Source: Staphylococcus sp. 17KM0847
GTDB lineage: Bacteria > Bacillota > Bacilli > Staphylococcales > Staphylococcaceae
Direction of reading: 5' to 3'
Length of the DNA: 64,000 bases
Assembly (NCBI RefSeq): GCF_013463155.1
Contig: NZ_CP040781.1
Span: 434,001 to 498,000 of the forward strand
The notes under the pieces: model-generated
Seen by the model: the letters and a program-made list of their open reading frames with translations, nothing else
What the model was told of the DNA's origin: nothing
Databases searched by the model: none
Shown: positions 1 to 9,072 of the stretch, piece after piece
Position numbering within the stretch: the first letter of the stretch is position 1
Layout of the letters: every line of letters begins with the position of its first letter
Made by a program: the position numbers and the translations under genes

Positions 1-63
1 ATATGCGTAATGCATTGCAATTTGCAGTGTGTCAAGTAAACACTATAAGAGGAGTGATGATGG

Positions 64-1461
64 ATGGCTAAAAAAGCACCAGATGTGGGCGATTATAAAT
101 ATGGCTTCCATGATGAAGACGTATCGATTTTTAGATCTGAGCGTGGTTTGACAGAAAATATTGTTCGTGAAATCTCAAATATGAAAGGCGAGCCTGAGTG
201 GATGTTAAACTTCCGCTTAAAAGCATTGAAATTATTTTACAAAATGCCAATGCCACAATGGGGTGGTGACTTATCAGAGTTAGACTTTGATGACATCACA
301 TATTATGTTAAACCATCAGAGCGTTCAGAGCGTTCATGGGATGAAGTACCCGAAGAAATTAAACGTACTTTTGATAAGTTAGGTATTCCTGAAGCAGAAC
401 AAAAATATTTGGCGGGTGTTTCAGCGCAATACGAATCAGAAGTAGTTTATCATAATATGGAAAAAGATCTTGAAGAAAAAGGGATTATCTTTAAAGATAC
501 AGATACAGCACTAAAAGAAAATGAAGCGTTATTTAAAGAGTACTTTGCATCAGTCATTCCTGCCGCTGATAACAAATTTGCAGCATTAAATTCAGCAGTA
601 TGGTCAGGAGGTTCATTTATCTATGTGCCTAAAAATGTGAAGTTAGATACACCATTGCAAGCGTATTTCCGTATCAACTCAGAAAACATGGGACAATTCG
701 AACGTACATTAATCATTGCAGATGAAGGTGCGTCGGTGAACTATGTTGAAGGTTGTACAGCACCAGTCTATACAACGAACTCATTACACTCAGCTGTTGT
801 TGAAATTATTGTGCACAAAGATGCGCATGTGCGCTATACAACAATTCAAAACTGGGCAAACAACGTATACAACCTTGTAACAAAACGTACGCTTGTCCAT
901 GCGAATGGTAACATGGAATGGGTAGATGGTAACATGGGTTCTAAATTAACGATGAAATACCCAGCATGTGTACTTGTTGGTGAAGGTGCAAAAGGCAGTA
1001 CGTTATCTATTGCTTTCGCAGGTAAAGGACAAGTGCAAGATGCCGGTGCGAAAATGATTCACAAAGCACCGAATACATCTTCAACGATCGTCTCAAAATC
1101 AATTTCAAAAGATGGCGGTAAAGTTGTGTATAGAGGTATTGTCCACTTTGGACGTAAAGCAAAAGGTGCACGTTCAAATATCGAATGTGATACATTAATC
1201 TTAGATAATGAATCAACATCAGACACAATCCCATATAATGAAATTTTTAATGATAATATTTCATTAGAACATGAGGCGAAAGTATCAAAAGTATCAGAAG
1301 AACAACTTTTCTACCTCATGTCTCGTGGTATTTCAGAAGAAGAAGCAACAGAAATGATTGTTATGGGCTTTATTGAGCCATTTACAAAAGAATTACCGAT
1401 GGAATATGCCGTTGAAATGAACCGTCTTATCAAATTCGAGATGGAAGGGTCTATCGGATAA
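64..1461 (+). CDS. sufB: Fe-S cluster assembly protein SufB
   Basis: SufB is the core scaffold subunit of the cytosolic SUF machinery, where SufC/SufD and sulfur from SufS/SufU build [Fe-S] clusters. The 465-residue product has the usual family length and the SufBD beta-helix core, with the C-terminal [18 protein letters not shown] and [20 protein letters not shown] segments typical of SufB. The start is the ATG after AGAGGAGTG; the ATG at 58 runs into a stop after four codons. The preceding 60 bases show no recognisable end of sufU, so the rest of the suf operon lies outside the window. A strong terminator follows, so sufB is probably the last gene of the operon. Confidence 0.97.
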   Translation: MAKKAPDVGDYKYGFHDEDVSIFRSERGLTENIVREISNMKGEPEWMLNFRLKALKLFYKMPMPQWGGDLSELDFDDITYYVKPSERSERSWDEVPEEIKRTFDKLGIPEAEQKYLAGVSAQYESEVVYHNMEKDLEEKGIIFKDTDTALKENEALFKEYFASVIPAADNKFAALNSAVWSGGSFIYVPKNVKLDTPLQAYFRINSENMGQFERTLIIADEGASVNYVEGCTAPVYTTNSLHSAVVEIIVHKDAHVRYTTIQNWANNVYNLVTKRTLVHANGNMEWVDGNMGSKLTMKYPACVLVGEGAKGSTLSIAFAGKGQVQDAGAKMIHKAPNTSSTIVSKSISKDGGKVVYRGIVHFGRKAKGARSNIECDTLILDNESTSDTIPYNEIFNDNISLEHEAKVSKVSEEQLFYLMSRGISEEEATEMIVMGFIEPFTKELPMEYAVEMNRLIKFEMEGSIG

Positions 1462-1472
1462 TATAAACGAAG

Positions 1473-1519
1473 AGGTATCAAAGACTTGTGCTTAATAGCT
1501 GAGTCTTTGATACCTTTTT
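1473..1519 (+). terminator. Rho-independent terminator after sufB
   Basis: Perfect 14-bp inverted repeat (1473-1486 and 1502-1515) with a 15-nt loop, followed by TTTT. It closes the suf operon. Confidence 0.9.
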
Positions 1520-1543
1520 GATACCCAAAATACAAAGTTTTAA

Positions 1544-1690
1544 GTTGAAAATGAAGTGGTCGTCCAGAGGGTTCAGCTTCGTATTTTCTGCTATGAAGGT
1601 CATGAAACCCTATGATATTGTGACAATATCGTAAGTATAGATGGATTAACACTGGAATTGCATGTCAAAAAAGATGTATTTCTACGTTAA
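1544..1690 (+). pseudogene. Possible decayed ORF between sufB and the MazG-like gene
   Basis: One frame from about 1544 to a TAA at 1688-1690 reads like protein and is broken once by TGA at 1613-1615. The second half is NIVSIDGLTLELHVKKDVFLR. There is no start codon with a ribosome-binding site, and I do not recognise a family. A perfect palindrome (GATATTGT-G-ACAATATC, 1614-1630) overlaps the internal stop, so this stretch could instead be regulatory DNA upstream of the next gene. The call rests only on composition and on the look of the translation. Confidence 0.25.
1614..1630. repeat. Perfect 17-bp palindrome
   Basis: GATATTGT, a single G, then ACAATATC: perfect 8-bp arms. There is no T-tract, so it is not a terminator. 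Its size suits a dimeric repressor operator, but it lies about 130 bp upstream of the next start and inside a possible pseudogene. No regulator can be assigned. Confidence 0.45.
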
Positions 1691-1757
1691 CCTGAGTTGA
1701 AGGTAAAAGAATAAAAAACTATTGAATAGATATAGCTGACAGTCAAAGGAGAACTTT

Positions 1758-2093
1758 ATGGAATTAAATGATTATCAAAGTTTGGCGTTAAGAACACATG
1801 GTGGACATGTAACAAAGCATCTTGCCTTATCTAACTATGCTTTAGGACTTACAGGAGAAGCAGGTGAGGTGGCAGATCTTATTAAAAAACATATTTTTCA
1901 TGGTCATGAATTAGAGAGGGAAGCTATTGTCAAAGAATTAGGAGATGTGCTGTGGTATTTATCATCACTTGCACATGTTTGTGATATCACTTTAGATGAG
2001 GTTGCAGAACAAAATATTGAAAAGTTAACGAAACGCTACCCTAATGGCTTCAACTATCATGACAGTATTTATCGAACAGAACAAAATGAATAA
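1758..2093 (+). CDS. MazG-like nucleotide pyrophosphohydrolase
   Basis: Short 111-residue all-alpha NTP-pyrophosphatase of the MazG/dUTPase-like superfamily, expected to hydrolyse (d)NTPs to NMP and PPi. The metal-binding pattern is visible: GEAGEVADLIKK near residue 34 and KELGDVLWYLS near residue 60, that is ExxE followed by ExxD. It carries one such domain, like phage and small chromosomal versions, not the tandem-domain MazG. The start follows AAAGGAGAACTTT. Its substrate is unknown. I do not recall it at this position in S. aureus, so it may be an accessory gene, possibly of phage ancestry. Confidence 0.8.
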   Translation: MELNDYQSLALRTHGGHVTKHLALSNYALGLTGEAGEVADLIKKHIFHGHELEREAIVKELGDVLWYLSSLAHVCDITLDEVAEQNIEKLTKRYPNGFNYHDSIYRTEQNE

Positions 2094-2200
2094 AAGGGTA
2101 TGGCATTACGAATAATAGAACTTGCTATCCATATGTGATATGAAGACATTTAATTATAGTAAAGATGTTTTGTCTCTGATCATTTGCACATAATATATGA

Positions 2201-2230
2201 AGTGACACAGTATTGTAAGTTATTGTCACT
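2201..2230. repeat. Inverted repeat upstream of the YagU-like gene
   Basis: AGTGACA and TGTCACT form a perfect 7-bp inverted repeat around a 16-nt spacer. It ends 10 bp before the predicted -35 box of the YagU-like gene. No T-tract follows it, so an operator or activator site is possible. Confidence 0.4.
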
Positions 2231-2239
2231 CGAATTGAA

Positions 2240-2268
2240 TTGCACTTAATCTATATAAGGAATATAAT
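2240..2268 (+). promoter_or_regulatory. Sigma-A promoter of the YagU-like gene
   Basis: TTGCAC, a 17-bp spacer, then a perfect TATAAT, about 40 bp upstream of the start codon at 2312. Confidence 0.65.
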
Positions 2269-2311
2269 AATATTATTATACTTTAGTGGTATTTGAGAGG
2301 AGAGACTAATA

Positions 2312-2815
2312 ATGAAAGAAAAAACAACATTATCGTATGCTCAGGTTTTATATGCCACGCTTATTGGAGGATTATTATCAGGGATTGTCAAGTTAGGTTG
2401 GGAAGTCATGTTTCCACCACGTACACCTGAACGTAATGCTACAAACCCGCCACAAGCTTTACTGGAAAAATTGGGTTTTAGTCATGATTTTACACATATG
2501 ACATATCAATTTTCTGAACAATCTATGCCATGGGTAAGTTTTATAATTCATTTTAGTTTTGCGATAGTATTTGCATTTATTTATATTATATTAGTAAAAC
2601 GTTTTTCAATTGTCGCAATGGGTTATGGGGCAGTGTTTGGTATTGTTGTATGGATCGCGTTTCATCTTGTGATTATGCCAGCGATGAACGTTGTACCTAG
2701 TATGTTTGATCAGCCATTCCATGAACACTTGTCAGAGTTTTTTGGTCATATCGTATGGATGATGGTCATTGAACTTGTCAGACGATACTATGTGTATAAA
2801 AATGCATTTATGTAA
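2312..2815 (+). CDS. YagU family (DUF1440) inner-membrane protein
   Basis: A 167-residue membrane protein with about four hydrophobic segments (around residues 8-28, 72-94, 98-120 and 143-158). It has the YagU/DUF1440 layout: GGLLSGIVKLGWEVMFPPRTP near the N-terminus and FGHIVWMMVIELVRR near the C-terminus, closely paralleling E. coli YagU. YagU has been linked to acid tolerance in E. coli, but its biochemical activity is unknown. It has its own promoter and terminator and so is probably monocistronic. The ribosome-binding site is GAGGAGAG, 9 bp before the ATG. Confidence 0.8.
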   Translation: MKEKTTLSYAQVLYATLIGGLLSGIVKLGWEVMFPPRTPERNATNPPQALLEKLGFSHDFTHMTYQFSEQSMPWVSFIIHFSFAIVFAFIYIILVKRFSIVAMGYGAVFGIVVWIAFHLVIMPAMNVVPSMFDQPFHEHLSEFFGHIVWMMVIELVRRYYVYKNAFM

Positions 2816-2837
2816 CGTTAATCAAAGCATATATCAT

Positions 2838-2877
2838 AAAATAACCATCTGACCTTAATGGATTGGATGGTTATTTT
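2838..2877 (+). terminator. Terminator after the YagU-like gene
   Basis: 12-bp inverted repeat AAAATAACCATC (2838-2849) and GATGGTTATTTT (2866-2877), with the T-tract contained in the second arm. Confidence 0.85.
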
Positions 2878-3136
2878 TGAGCTTTTCGAGTTGTACGCTG
2901 TGCGGTGGGAATAAAATGATAACGTGTCTATTATTTTTATCAATGCAGTATAGAAAAGTGGTATACAATATGCGTTTCTTCGTTAACTGATCCTGTGACT
3001 TGATTTTCAAGTATACATATTAGAAAATAAAATTATTGTAAATAATGAAGGATTAAAGCTGAGGAATTTATAGCTTTTGTTTCATGCTTCTATTTACATG
3101 ATGTCTTATAAAAATCTTTGATATTTAGAGTCGAAT
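2878..3136. other. Non-coding gap before the CNNM-type gene
   Basis: About 260 bp of AT-rich sequence with no ORF, IS end or tRNA. A weak hairpin (AAAGCT and AGCTTT around 3055-3079) is the only local structure I noticed. I looked for a Mg2+-sensing M-box, since CNNM proteins act in Mg2+ homeostasis, and could not identify one by eye. Confidence 0.4.
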
Positions 3137-3153
3137 AGAGGAGGCGCTGCTTA

Positions 3154-4152
3154 GTGATCATTGCGATCATTTTACTCATTTTTGTGTCGTTTTTCTTTTC
3201 AGGAAGTGAAACGGCGTTGACAGCTGCGAACAAAGTAAAGTTAAAAGCAGAAGCAGATCAAAATAACCTTAAAGCAACAAAACTATTGAAGTTACTAGAA
3301 AAACCAAGTGAGTTTATTACAACGATCTTGATTGGGAATAATATTGCAAATATCTTACTCCCCACACTTGTAACTATTTTAGCAGTAGACATGGGGTTAA
3401 ATGTTGGTGTAGCATCAGCTATTTTAACAGTTGTCATCATTATGTTTGCTGAAGTGATTCCAAAATCAATTGCAGCGACTTTCCCAGATGCTATTGCACG
3501 TATTGTTTATCCGATTATCCAGTTTTTTATTATATTATTTAAACCCATTACGCTTGTATTAAATACGATTACAGATGGATTGACAAAATTTTTATCTCGA
3601 GGACATGAAGTGAATAAAATGTCCAAAGAAGAAGTGAGAACAATGGTTGCCATTGCAGGTACAGAGGGCGCTTTTAATGAATTAGAGCGCAATCGTATTC
3701 AAGGTGTGATGGATTTTGATCGTTTGAAGATTGATGATGTGAATAATACACCACGTGTAAATGTAACATCACTGTCAGTAGATGATACATACGATGAAGT
3801 CTATGACATTGTGATGAATCATCCCTATACGCGTTATCCAGTATACGAAGGTGATATAGACAATGTTGTAGGTGTGTTTCATTCGAAGTATCTATTAGCG
3901 TGGAGTCGAGATGTCGATAAAACAGTTATGGATTATAGTTCAGAACCATTATTTGTGTATGAACATAATCGTGCAGAATGGGTATTACGAAAGATGACAG
4001 TGACACGAAAGCATATGGCAATTGTACTCGATGAATACGGTGGAACAGACGCCATTGTAACACATGAAGATTTGATTGAAGAAATGCTGGGTATGGAAAT
4101 AGAAGATGAGATGGATCGTGAAGAACGAGAGAAACTAAATCAGATACGTTAA
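3154..4152 (+). CDS. CNNM/HlyC-type membrane protein with DUF21 and CBS domains
   Basis: 332-residue integral membrane protein. An N-terminal DUF21 (CNNM) domain with about four membrane helices occupies residues 1-150 and contains FFSGSETALTAANK, AEVIPKSIAATFPD and GNNIANILLPT. A CBS pair follows at about 195-315 (MVAIAGTEGAF linker, then VDDTYDEVYDIV and YGGTDAIVTHEDLIEEMLG). The family acts in Mg2+ efflux or homeostasis; S. aureus has two such proteins, named MpfA and MpfB. The C-terminal CorC_HlyC domain of the ~440-residue relatives is absent: the chain stops about 15 residues after the CBS pair. The GTG start is set by AGAGGAGG, 9 bp upstream. Confidence 0.88.
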   Translation: MIIAIILLIFVSFFFSGSETALTAANKVKLKAEADQNNLKATKLLKLLEKPSEFITTILIGNNIANILLPTLVTILAVDMGLNVGVASAILTVVIIMFAEVIPKSIAATFPDAIARIVYPIIQFFIILFKPITLVLNTITDGLTKFLSRGHEVNKMSKEEVRTMVAIAGTEGAFNELERNRIQGVMDFDRLKIDDVNNTPRVNVTSLSVDDTYDEVYDIVMNHPYTRYPVYEGDIDNVVGVFHSKYLLAWSRDVDKTVMDYSSEPLFVYEHNRAEWVLRKMTVTRKHMAIVLDEYGGTDAIVTHEDLIEEMLGMEIEDEMDREEREKLNQIR

Positions 4153-4159
4153 CAAACGA

Positions 4160-4201
4160 AGGACTAGGAAAAGTTACTGTATAACAAGCCCTAGTCCTCT
4201 T
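4160..4201 (+). terminator. Terminator after the CNNM-type gene
   Basis: AGGACTAGG (4160-4168) pairs with CCTAGTCCT (4190-4198), followed by CTTTC. Confidence 0.75.
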
Positions 4202-4254
4202 TCATATAAAAAGGTTTATATTTTAAGATGTGCTAAGATAGAGAGGGAAACGAA

Positions 4255-5103
4255 ATGATACAGATTGGATTAACAGGTTGGGGTGATCATGATACGCTAT
4301 ACGACCATACGATGTATAAAGGCGATAAGTTGCAAGCGTATGCAAGTCATTTTCCGGTCGTTGAGTTGGATGCGTCGTATTATGCGATTCAACCTGAACG
4401 TAACATTCAAAAATGGATAGATGAAACACCACAGCGTTTTAAGTTCGTTGTTAAAATTCATCAAGCACTAACATTGCATGCGGATTACCGGGAATATGTT
4501 GAACATATAGAAGACCTATTTGAAGCCTTTCGCTTAATGATCAAACCCTTGTATCTTACAAATAAACTTGCAATGGTGTTAGTGCAATTTCCACCATGGT
4601 TTGATTGTACGACGAAAAATATTAATTATATTCGCTATGTACGTCAACAATTACAAGATATTCCTGTATGTATAGAGTTTCGTCATCGCTCATGGTTTGA
4701 TGGGGCGATGAAAGAACGTACATTAGAATTTTTAACAACGCAAAAACTTATTCATTCAGTATGTGATGAGCCACAAGCTGGAGAGGGATGTATCCCATTT
4801 GTGAATCGTATGACACAATCTACAGCTCTCATAAGATTACATGGACGGAATGTACATGGGTGGACGAAAAAAGATATGACTGATCAAGAGTGGCGAAATG
4901 TACGCTATTTATATCAATATTCTGATGATGAATTGATGGATTTGGCAGAACATATTCGCATTCTTGAACAAAAGGCAGAACAAGTGTATGTCATTTTTAA
5001 CAATAACTCTGGAGGACACGCTGCAGGTAATGCCAAAGTGCTACAACACCATTTAGGTATTGATTATGAAGGATTGGCGCCACAGCAACTGAAATTATTT
5101 TAA
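4255..5103 (+). CDS. DUF72 family protein
   Basis: 282-residue DUF72 protein, a TIM-barrel-like family of unknown activity. It starts with the typical IQIGLTGWGDHD, has FKFVVKIHQALT (the family's F-x-F-x-V-K strand), VLVQFPPWF and CIEFRHRSWF in the middle, and VYVIFNNNSGGHAAGNA at the C-terminus, all DUF72 landmarks. It ends 12 bp before the TauE-like exporter, whose ribosome-binding site follows directly, so the two are probably co-transcribed. The start follows AGAGGGAAA. No catalytic function is known. Confidence 0.88.
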   Translation: MIQIGLTGWGDHDTLYDHTMYKGDKLQAYASHFPVVELDASYYAIQPERNIQKWIDETPQRFKFVVKIHQALTLHADYREYVEHIEDLFEAFRLMIKPLYLTNKLAMVLVQFPPWFDCTTKNINYIRYVRQQLQDIPVCIEFRHRSWFDGAMKERTLEFLTTQKLIHSVCDEPQAGEGCIPFVNRMTQSTALIRLHGRNVHGWTKKDMTDQEWRNVRYLYQYSDDELMDLAEHIRILEQKAEQVYVIFNNNSGGHAAGNAKVLQHHLGIDYEGLAPQQLKLF

Positions 5104-5115
5104 GGAGAAGGTAAT

Positions 5116-5940
5116 ATGAGTGTGATTATTTTGATACTGATTGGCTTTTTATCTGCAGTGATTGGGTCAATTGTAGGAATTGGTGGCGGTATTATTATTG
5201 TACCAACGCTGATCTATTTTGGAATGACACTGGGCATTTTGGAAGGGATCACACCGCAAACAGCAATTGGTACATCATCTATTATATTGATCGTAACAGG
5301 ATTTTCATCGACTTTAGGGTATCTTAAAGTCAAACAAGTCGATGTTAAAAATGGCATGATTTTTTTGGTGGGGATTATTCCGGGAGCTTTGATTGGTGCA
5401 TATTTAAGTAGATATTTAACACTTCACTCATTTAACCTGTATTTCGGTATTTTTCTCATTATTGTTGCCATGTTATTGATGGTTCGTCATAAAATCCCGC
5501 CGATACAGTCATTTCAAAAAGAACAGTATATGAAATCATTCACTGATCTACATGGCCAAGAATATCATTACAGTGTTGTTCCTAGTACTGCGATGCTCTC
5601 ATCATTTCTAATTGGTATTACGTCTGGACTTTTTGGCATCGGTGGTGGTGCACTTATGACACCGTTGATGTTACTCGTCTTTCGCTTTCCACCTCACGTC
5701 GCTGTTGGCACGAGTATGATGATGATTTTTTTCTCAAGTATCACCAGTTCAGTGGGGCATGTCGTATTGGGTCATGTTGTATGGGGATACAGTATCATAT
5801 TGATTATTGCGAGTTGGATCGGTGCAAGGTTAGGTGTCAAAATCAATAAGACCGTTCAATCTGATACGGTTGTTCTTATTTTGCGTATCGTAATGCTGGT
5901 ACTCGGTATCTATCTGATTGTACGTTCATTTTATAGTTAA
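5116..5940 (+). CDS. TauE/SafE family (sulfite-type) anion exporter
   Basis: 274-residue membrane protein with roughly eight helices in two homologous halves. Each half carries the signature GIGGG loop: GIGGGIIIVPT near residue 22 and GIGGGALMTPLM near residue 173, followed in both by a GTS motif (AIGTSS and AVGTSM). The family exports sulfite, sulfoacetate or related organic anions; the substrate here cannot be told from sequence. It sits between DUF72 and a metallophosphoesterase with 12-bp gaps on both sides, so this is a three-gene run. Confidence 0.9.
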   Translation: MSVIILILIGFLSAVIGSIVGIGGGIIIVPTLIYFGMTLGILEGITPQTAIGTSSIILIVTGFSSTLGYLKVKQVDVKNGMIFLVGIIPGALIGAYLSRYLTLHSFNLYFGIFLIIVAMLLMVRHKIPPIQSFQKEQYMKSFTDLHGQEYHYSVVPSTAMLSSFLIGITSGLFGIGGGALMTPLMLLVFRFPPHVAVGTSMMMIFFSSITSSVGHVVLGHVVWGYSIILIIASWIGARLGVKINKTVQSDTVVLILRIVMLVLGIYLIVRSFYS

Positions 5941-5955
5941 GGCAGGTGAATATTG

Positions 5956-7275
5956 ATGCGCGTTACACTTTATCACACAAATGATATACATAGTCATCTG
6001 AATGCTTATACACGAATTAAACAATATATGGCTACACAACGACCAACATTGAGGCACCCTTCATTATATTTGGATATAGGAGATCATGTAGATTTATCTG
6101 CACCCGTTACACAAGGTACAATGGGCAAACGCAATGTACAATTATTAAATGAAGCTCAGTGCGATATTGCAACAATTGGCAATAACGAAGGCATGACCAT
6201 TTCACATGAAGCACTGAATGCATTGTATAAGGATGCACAATTCACTGTGACATGTGCTAACATTTTTGATGAACAAGGCAACCTACCTCAACATTTTGTT
6301 CAATCCTATATTCGAGAGATTAAGGGTGTACGCTTTATGTTTGTGGCTGTAACTGCACCTTTTACCCCCTTCTATCGTGCATTAGATTGGATTGTAACAG
6401 ATCCGCTTGCTGCAATTAAAGATGTGGTTCAACAACAACGAGGGTCTTATGATGTTTTAATAGTGATGAGTCATGTCGGTATCTTTTTTGATGAGCAGCT
6501 TTGTGAAGAATTACCAGAGATTGATGTGATTTTCGGAGCACATACGCATCATCATTTTATAGATGGTGAAGAGAAAAATGGTGTGCTTATGGCTGCAGCA
6601 GGAAAGTATGGTCAGTTTTTAGGAGAAGTAACGCTTGATGTTGAAGAAGGCAAAGTTACGAAAAAGCGCGCGCAGTTACACGCTTTAGAGACTTTACCAC
6701 AAGTAATAACAGATTTTGATAAAGAAGGTCGTGCGTTATTAGATCATCCAGTCGTTATGAAGCCTATGACTTTGCAGAGGGAGACAAACTTTATTACACA
6801 AGGAACTTATATGCTTGCACAGAGTATTCATGATTTTATAGGTGCGGATTGTACAATTATTAATGCAGGTTTATTGGTCAAAGGTTTTGAAAATAAACGT
6901 TTGACAGCATATGATATTCATCAAATGTTACCGCACCCTATTAATACTGTACGTGCTAAAATATCAGGACGTACATTGAAAGAAATTATTTTAACAGCAC
7001 AAGAACAAACATATATGTATGAGCATGCACAAGGTTTAGGTTTTCGTGGTAACATTTTCGGAGGATACATTTTATATAATGTAGGTTATATTGAATCAAG
7101 CGATCGCTATTTTGTTAAAGGTGAGGAAATTGAAGATGACGTTATCTATACATTCGGTACCATTGATATGTATACTTTTGGACGTTATTTTCCGATGTTA
7201 AAAGGGCAGCCTATGGAATATTTAATGCCTGCTTTTTTACGAGATATTTTTACAGCGTACTTGCAGCGTTTATAA
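5956..7275 (+). CDS. 5'-nucleotidase/metallophosphoesterase (YunD-like)
   Basis: 439-residue bifunctional metallophosphatase/5'-nucleotidase. The N-terminal calcineurin-like domain (1-240) shows YHTNDIHSHL (DxH), LDIGDHVD, TIGNNEGM, VMSHVG and FGAHTHHHF, i.e. the dimetal ligands. The C-terminal 5'-nucleotidase domain follows from about 250 (INAGLLVKGF, YDIHQMLPHP). The GNNE in place of the common GNHE/GNHD is typical of the YunD branch. There is no signal peptide, so it is predicted cytosolic. The ATG at 5956 is chosen over the TTG one codon upstream because AGGTG then lies 7 bp away. Confidence 0.88.
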   Translation: MRVTLYHTNDIHSHLNAYTRIKQYMATQRPTLRHPSLYLDIGDHVDLSAPVTQGTMGKRNVQLLNEAQCDIATIGNNEGMTISHEALNALYKDAQFTVTCANIFDEQGNLPQHFVQSYIREIKGVRFMFVAVTAPFTPFYRALDWIVTDPLAAIKDVVQQQRGSYDVLIVMSHVGIFFDEQLCEELPEIDVIFGAHTHHHFIDGEEKNGVLMAAAGKYGQFLGEVTLDVEEGKVTKKRAQLHALETLPQVITDFDKEGRALLDHPVVMKPMTLQRETNFITQGTYMLAQSIHDFIGADCTIINAGLLVKGFENKRLTAYDIHQMLPHPINTVRAKISGRTLKEIILTAQEQTYMYEHAQGLGFRGNIFGGYILYNVGYIESSDRYFVKGEEIEDDVIYTFGTIDMYTFGRYFPMLKGQPMEYLMPAFLRDIFTAYLQRL

Positions 7276-7360
7276 AACTTAAAACAAGTACATTTTAATT
7301 TTTAATAAAGTCCGTTATAATGGAAAAAGAGTTAACTTTTACGGGAGGGTACTTGTCGTT

Positions 7361-8278
7361 ATGGCTACAAAAAATGAAGAAATTTTACGCAAACCAGATT
7401 GGTTGAAAATAAAGCTGAACACCAATGAAAATTACACAGGCCTTAAAAAAATGATGCGCGAGAAAAACTTGCACACAGTATGTGAAGAGGCAAAATGTCC
7501 AAACATTCATGAGTGTTGGGGTGCACGTCGTACAGCTACATTTATGATTTTAGGTGACGTATGTACGCGTGCGTGTCGTTTCTGTGCTGTGAAGACAGGA
7601 TTACCAAACGAATTGGACTTAGGCGAACCAGAGCGTGTAGCAGAATCAGTCGAACTGATGAATTTAAAACACGTCGTTATTACAGCAGTAGCACGTGATG
7701 ATTTAAAAGATGCAGGCTCTAATGTATATGCTGAAACAGTCCGCAAAGTTCGTGAACGTAATCCTTTCACAACAATTGAAATCTTACCTTCAGATATGGG
7801 TGGAGATTATGAAGCACTCAAAACGTTAATGGCAGCACGACCAGATATTTTGAATCATAATATCGAGACAGTTCGTCGCCTATCACCGAGAGTACGTGCA
7901 CGTGCTACTTATGATCGTACATTAGAATTTTTACGTCGTTCTAAAGAATTACAACCTGATATTCCAACTAAATCAAGTATTATGGTAGGACTTGGAGAGA
8001 CAATTGAAGAACTTCATGAAACAATGGATGATTTACGTGCTAATGATGTAGACATTTTAACTATTGGTCAATATTTACAGCCATCACGCAAACATCTTAA
8101 AGTACAAAAATATTACACACCATTAGAGTTTGGTAAGTTGCGTAAAGTCGCAATGGAAAAAGGATTTAAACATTGCCAAGCGGGTCCATTAGTTCGCAGT
8201 TCTTATCATGCTGATGAACAAGTTAATGAAGCGGCAAAAGCGAAACAACGCCTTGGTGATGAGCAGCTTAATTTATAG
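7361..8278 (+). CDS. lipA: Lipoyl synthase
   Basis: Radical-SAM enzyme that inserts two sulfurs into octanoyl groups on lipoyl domains of 2-oxoacid dehydrogenases and GcvH. The 305 residues carry both LipA cluster motifs: C41-x4-C46-x5-C52 (auxiliary cluster) and C68-x3-C72-x2-C75 (radical-SAM cluster), and the C-terminal RSSYHAD serine that ligates the auxiliary cluster. The start follows ACGGGAGGG. yutD begins 18 bp downstream with its own ribosome-binding site, the same pairing as in other Bacilli. Dependence on Fe-S supply links it to sufB, nfu and sufT in this window. A TATAAT at 7316-7321 is a plausible -10. Confidence 0.97.
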   Translation: MATKNEEILRKPDWLKIKLNTNENYTGLKKMMREKNLHTVCEEAKCPNIHECWGARRTATFMILGDVCTRACRFCAVKTGLPNELDLGEPERVAESVELMNLKHVVITAVARDDLKDAGSNVYAETVRKVRERNPFTTIEILPSDMGGDYEALKTLMAARPDILNHNIETVRRLSPRVRARATYDRTLEFLRRSKELQPDIPTKSSIMVGLGETIEELHETMDDLRANDVDILTIGQYLQPSRKHLKVQKYYTPLEFGKLRKVAMEKGFKHCQAGPLVRSSYHADEQVNEAAKAKQRLGDEQLNL

Positions 8279-8296
8279 ATATTAGGTGATGTAAAG

Positions 8297-8668
8297 ATGA
8301 TCAAAGTAGGTAACCTCTATTTTGAACTCGTAACGTCTTATAGGGATGGCTTTAACGAAGAAGATTTTGTAGCACGATATTCGGAAATTCTTGATAAGTA
8401 TGATTATGTTGTCGGTGATTACGGTTATGATCAACTCAGACTGAAAGGTTTTTATCGTGATTCATATAAAAAAGCCGACTTTAACAAACGATTTTCAACG
8501 ATTCAAGATTATTTGTTAGAGTATTGTAATTTCGGTTGTGCCTATTTTGTCGTAAGGCGAATGGCACAACATGAAGTGGAGAAACATTTTGCCGAAGCAG
8601 AAGACATTGATGAGAGTAATAAGCTCAAAGATGTTAAAATACAACCTACTATTCAAAATGAAAAGTAA
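8297..8668 (+). CDS. yutD: YutD family protein (DUF1027)
   Basis: 123-residue cytosolic protein of the YutD family. Recognisable parts are VGDYGYDQLRLKGFY and EYCNFGCAYFVVRR, the family's conserved core. The family is near-universal in Bacilli next to lipA, and its function is unknown. The C-terminal 30 residues are acidic and poorly conserved. It lies 18 bp after lipA and ends at a shared terminator, so lipA-yutD is a two-gene unit. Confidence 0.85.
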   Translation: MIKVGNLYFELVTSYRDGFNEEDFVARYSEILDKYDYVVGDYGYDQLRLKGFYRDSYKKADFNKRFSTIQDYLLEYCNFGCAYFVVRRMAQHEVEKHFAEAEDIDESNKLKDVKIQPTIQNEK

Positions 8669-8675
8669 AATAAAA

Positions 8676-8705
8676 ACGAGCCTCCTATTTCGAGGCTCGT
8701 TTTTT
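8676..8705. terminator. Bidirectional terminator between yutD and the DUF3055 gene
   Basis: Perfect 9-bp stem ACGAGCCTC/GAGGCTCGT with a 7-nt loop, followed by five T on the plus strand and preceded by five A, so it works both ways. It overlaps the stop codon of the minus-strand gene. Confidence 0.92.
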
Positions 8706-8970
8706 AAGCGATGACATCAGAGAGATAAGCAGTAATTTCGTCAGCTTCATCATCATTAACGCCTAGAATGTAAGCGATGTAACCTTCCTCTTCTAAATCA
8801 TCTGTACCAATGATACCGAATTTATTGGTTTGTGTATTTAAGACAAGTGTTTTACCATAATGGCGGTCTGTTTGGATTAAAACGAGATCGTAGCGACTAT
8901 GTTCTCCGATAAACCCGACAAATCGAATTTGCGAAGGTTCGATGTCATCATATAAAAACATATCAATCAT
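8704..8970 (-). CDS. DUF3055 family protein
   Basis: 88-residue soluble protein of the DUF3055 family (the S. aureus SAV0927 type). Its function is unknown. Visible features are a short beta-rich N-terminal half (RFVGFIGEHSRYDLVLIQT) and an acidic C-terminal segment (GVNDDEADEITAYLSDVI). It is convergent with yutD and shares that terminator. AAGGAG lies 11 bp before the ATG, a slightly long spacing, but the nearer ATG hits a stop after five codons. Confidence 0.85.
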   Translation of the reverse strand: MIDMFLYDDIEPSQIRFVGFIGEHSRYDLVLIQTDRHYGKTLVLNTQTNKFGIIGTDDLEEEGYIAYILGVNDDEADEITAYLSDVIA

Positions 8971-9072
8971 TATATGTCATACTCCTTTAAAAATTATCGT
9001 ATAGACAGTATAGCGATAAATGAATCACCGTGCAAAATTATGATATGATAGATAGGAATAGAGGTGACATAA

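Noticed and set aside
1-63. 3' end of sufU before sufB
   Set aside because: None of the three frames resembles the SufU C-terminus, so the gene must end before the window.
1311-1652. Minus-strand ORF of 113 codons over the sufB end
   Set aside because: It lies antisense to sufB and its terminator, has no ribosome-binding site and no recognisable protein features.
1758-2093. MazG-like gene as the edge of a prophage
   Set aside because: No integrase, att repeats or structural phage genes lie nearby; both sides are core genes.
2878-3153. Possible M-box Mg2+ riboswitch before the CNNM-type gene
   Set aside because: I could not find the conserved M-box helices by eye; only one weak hairpin is present. 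A covariance search would settle it.
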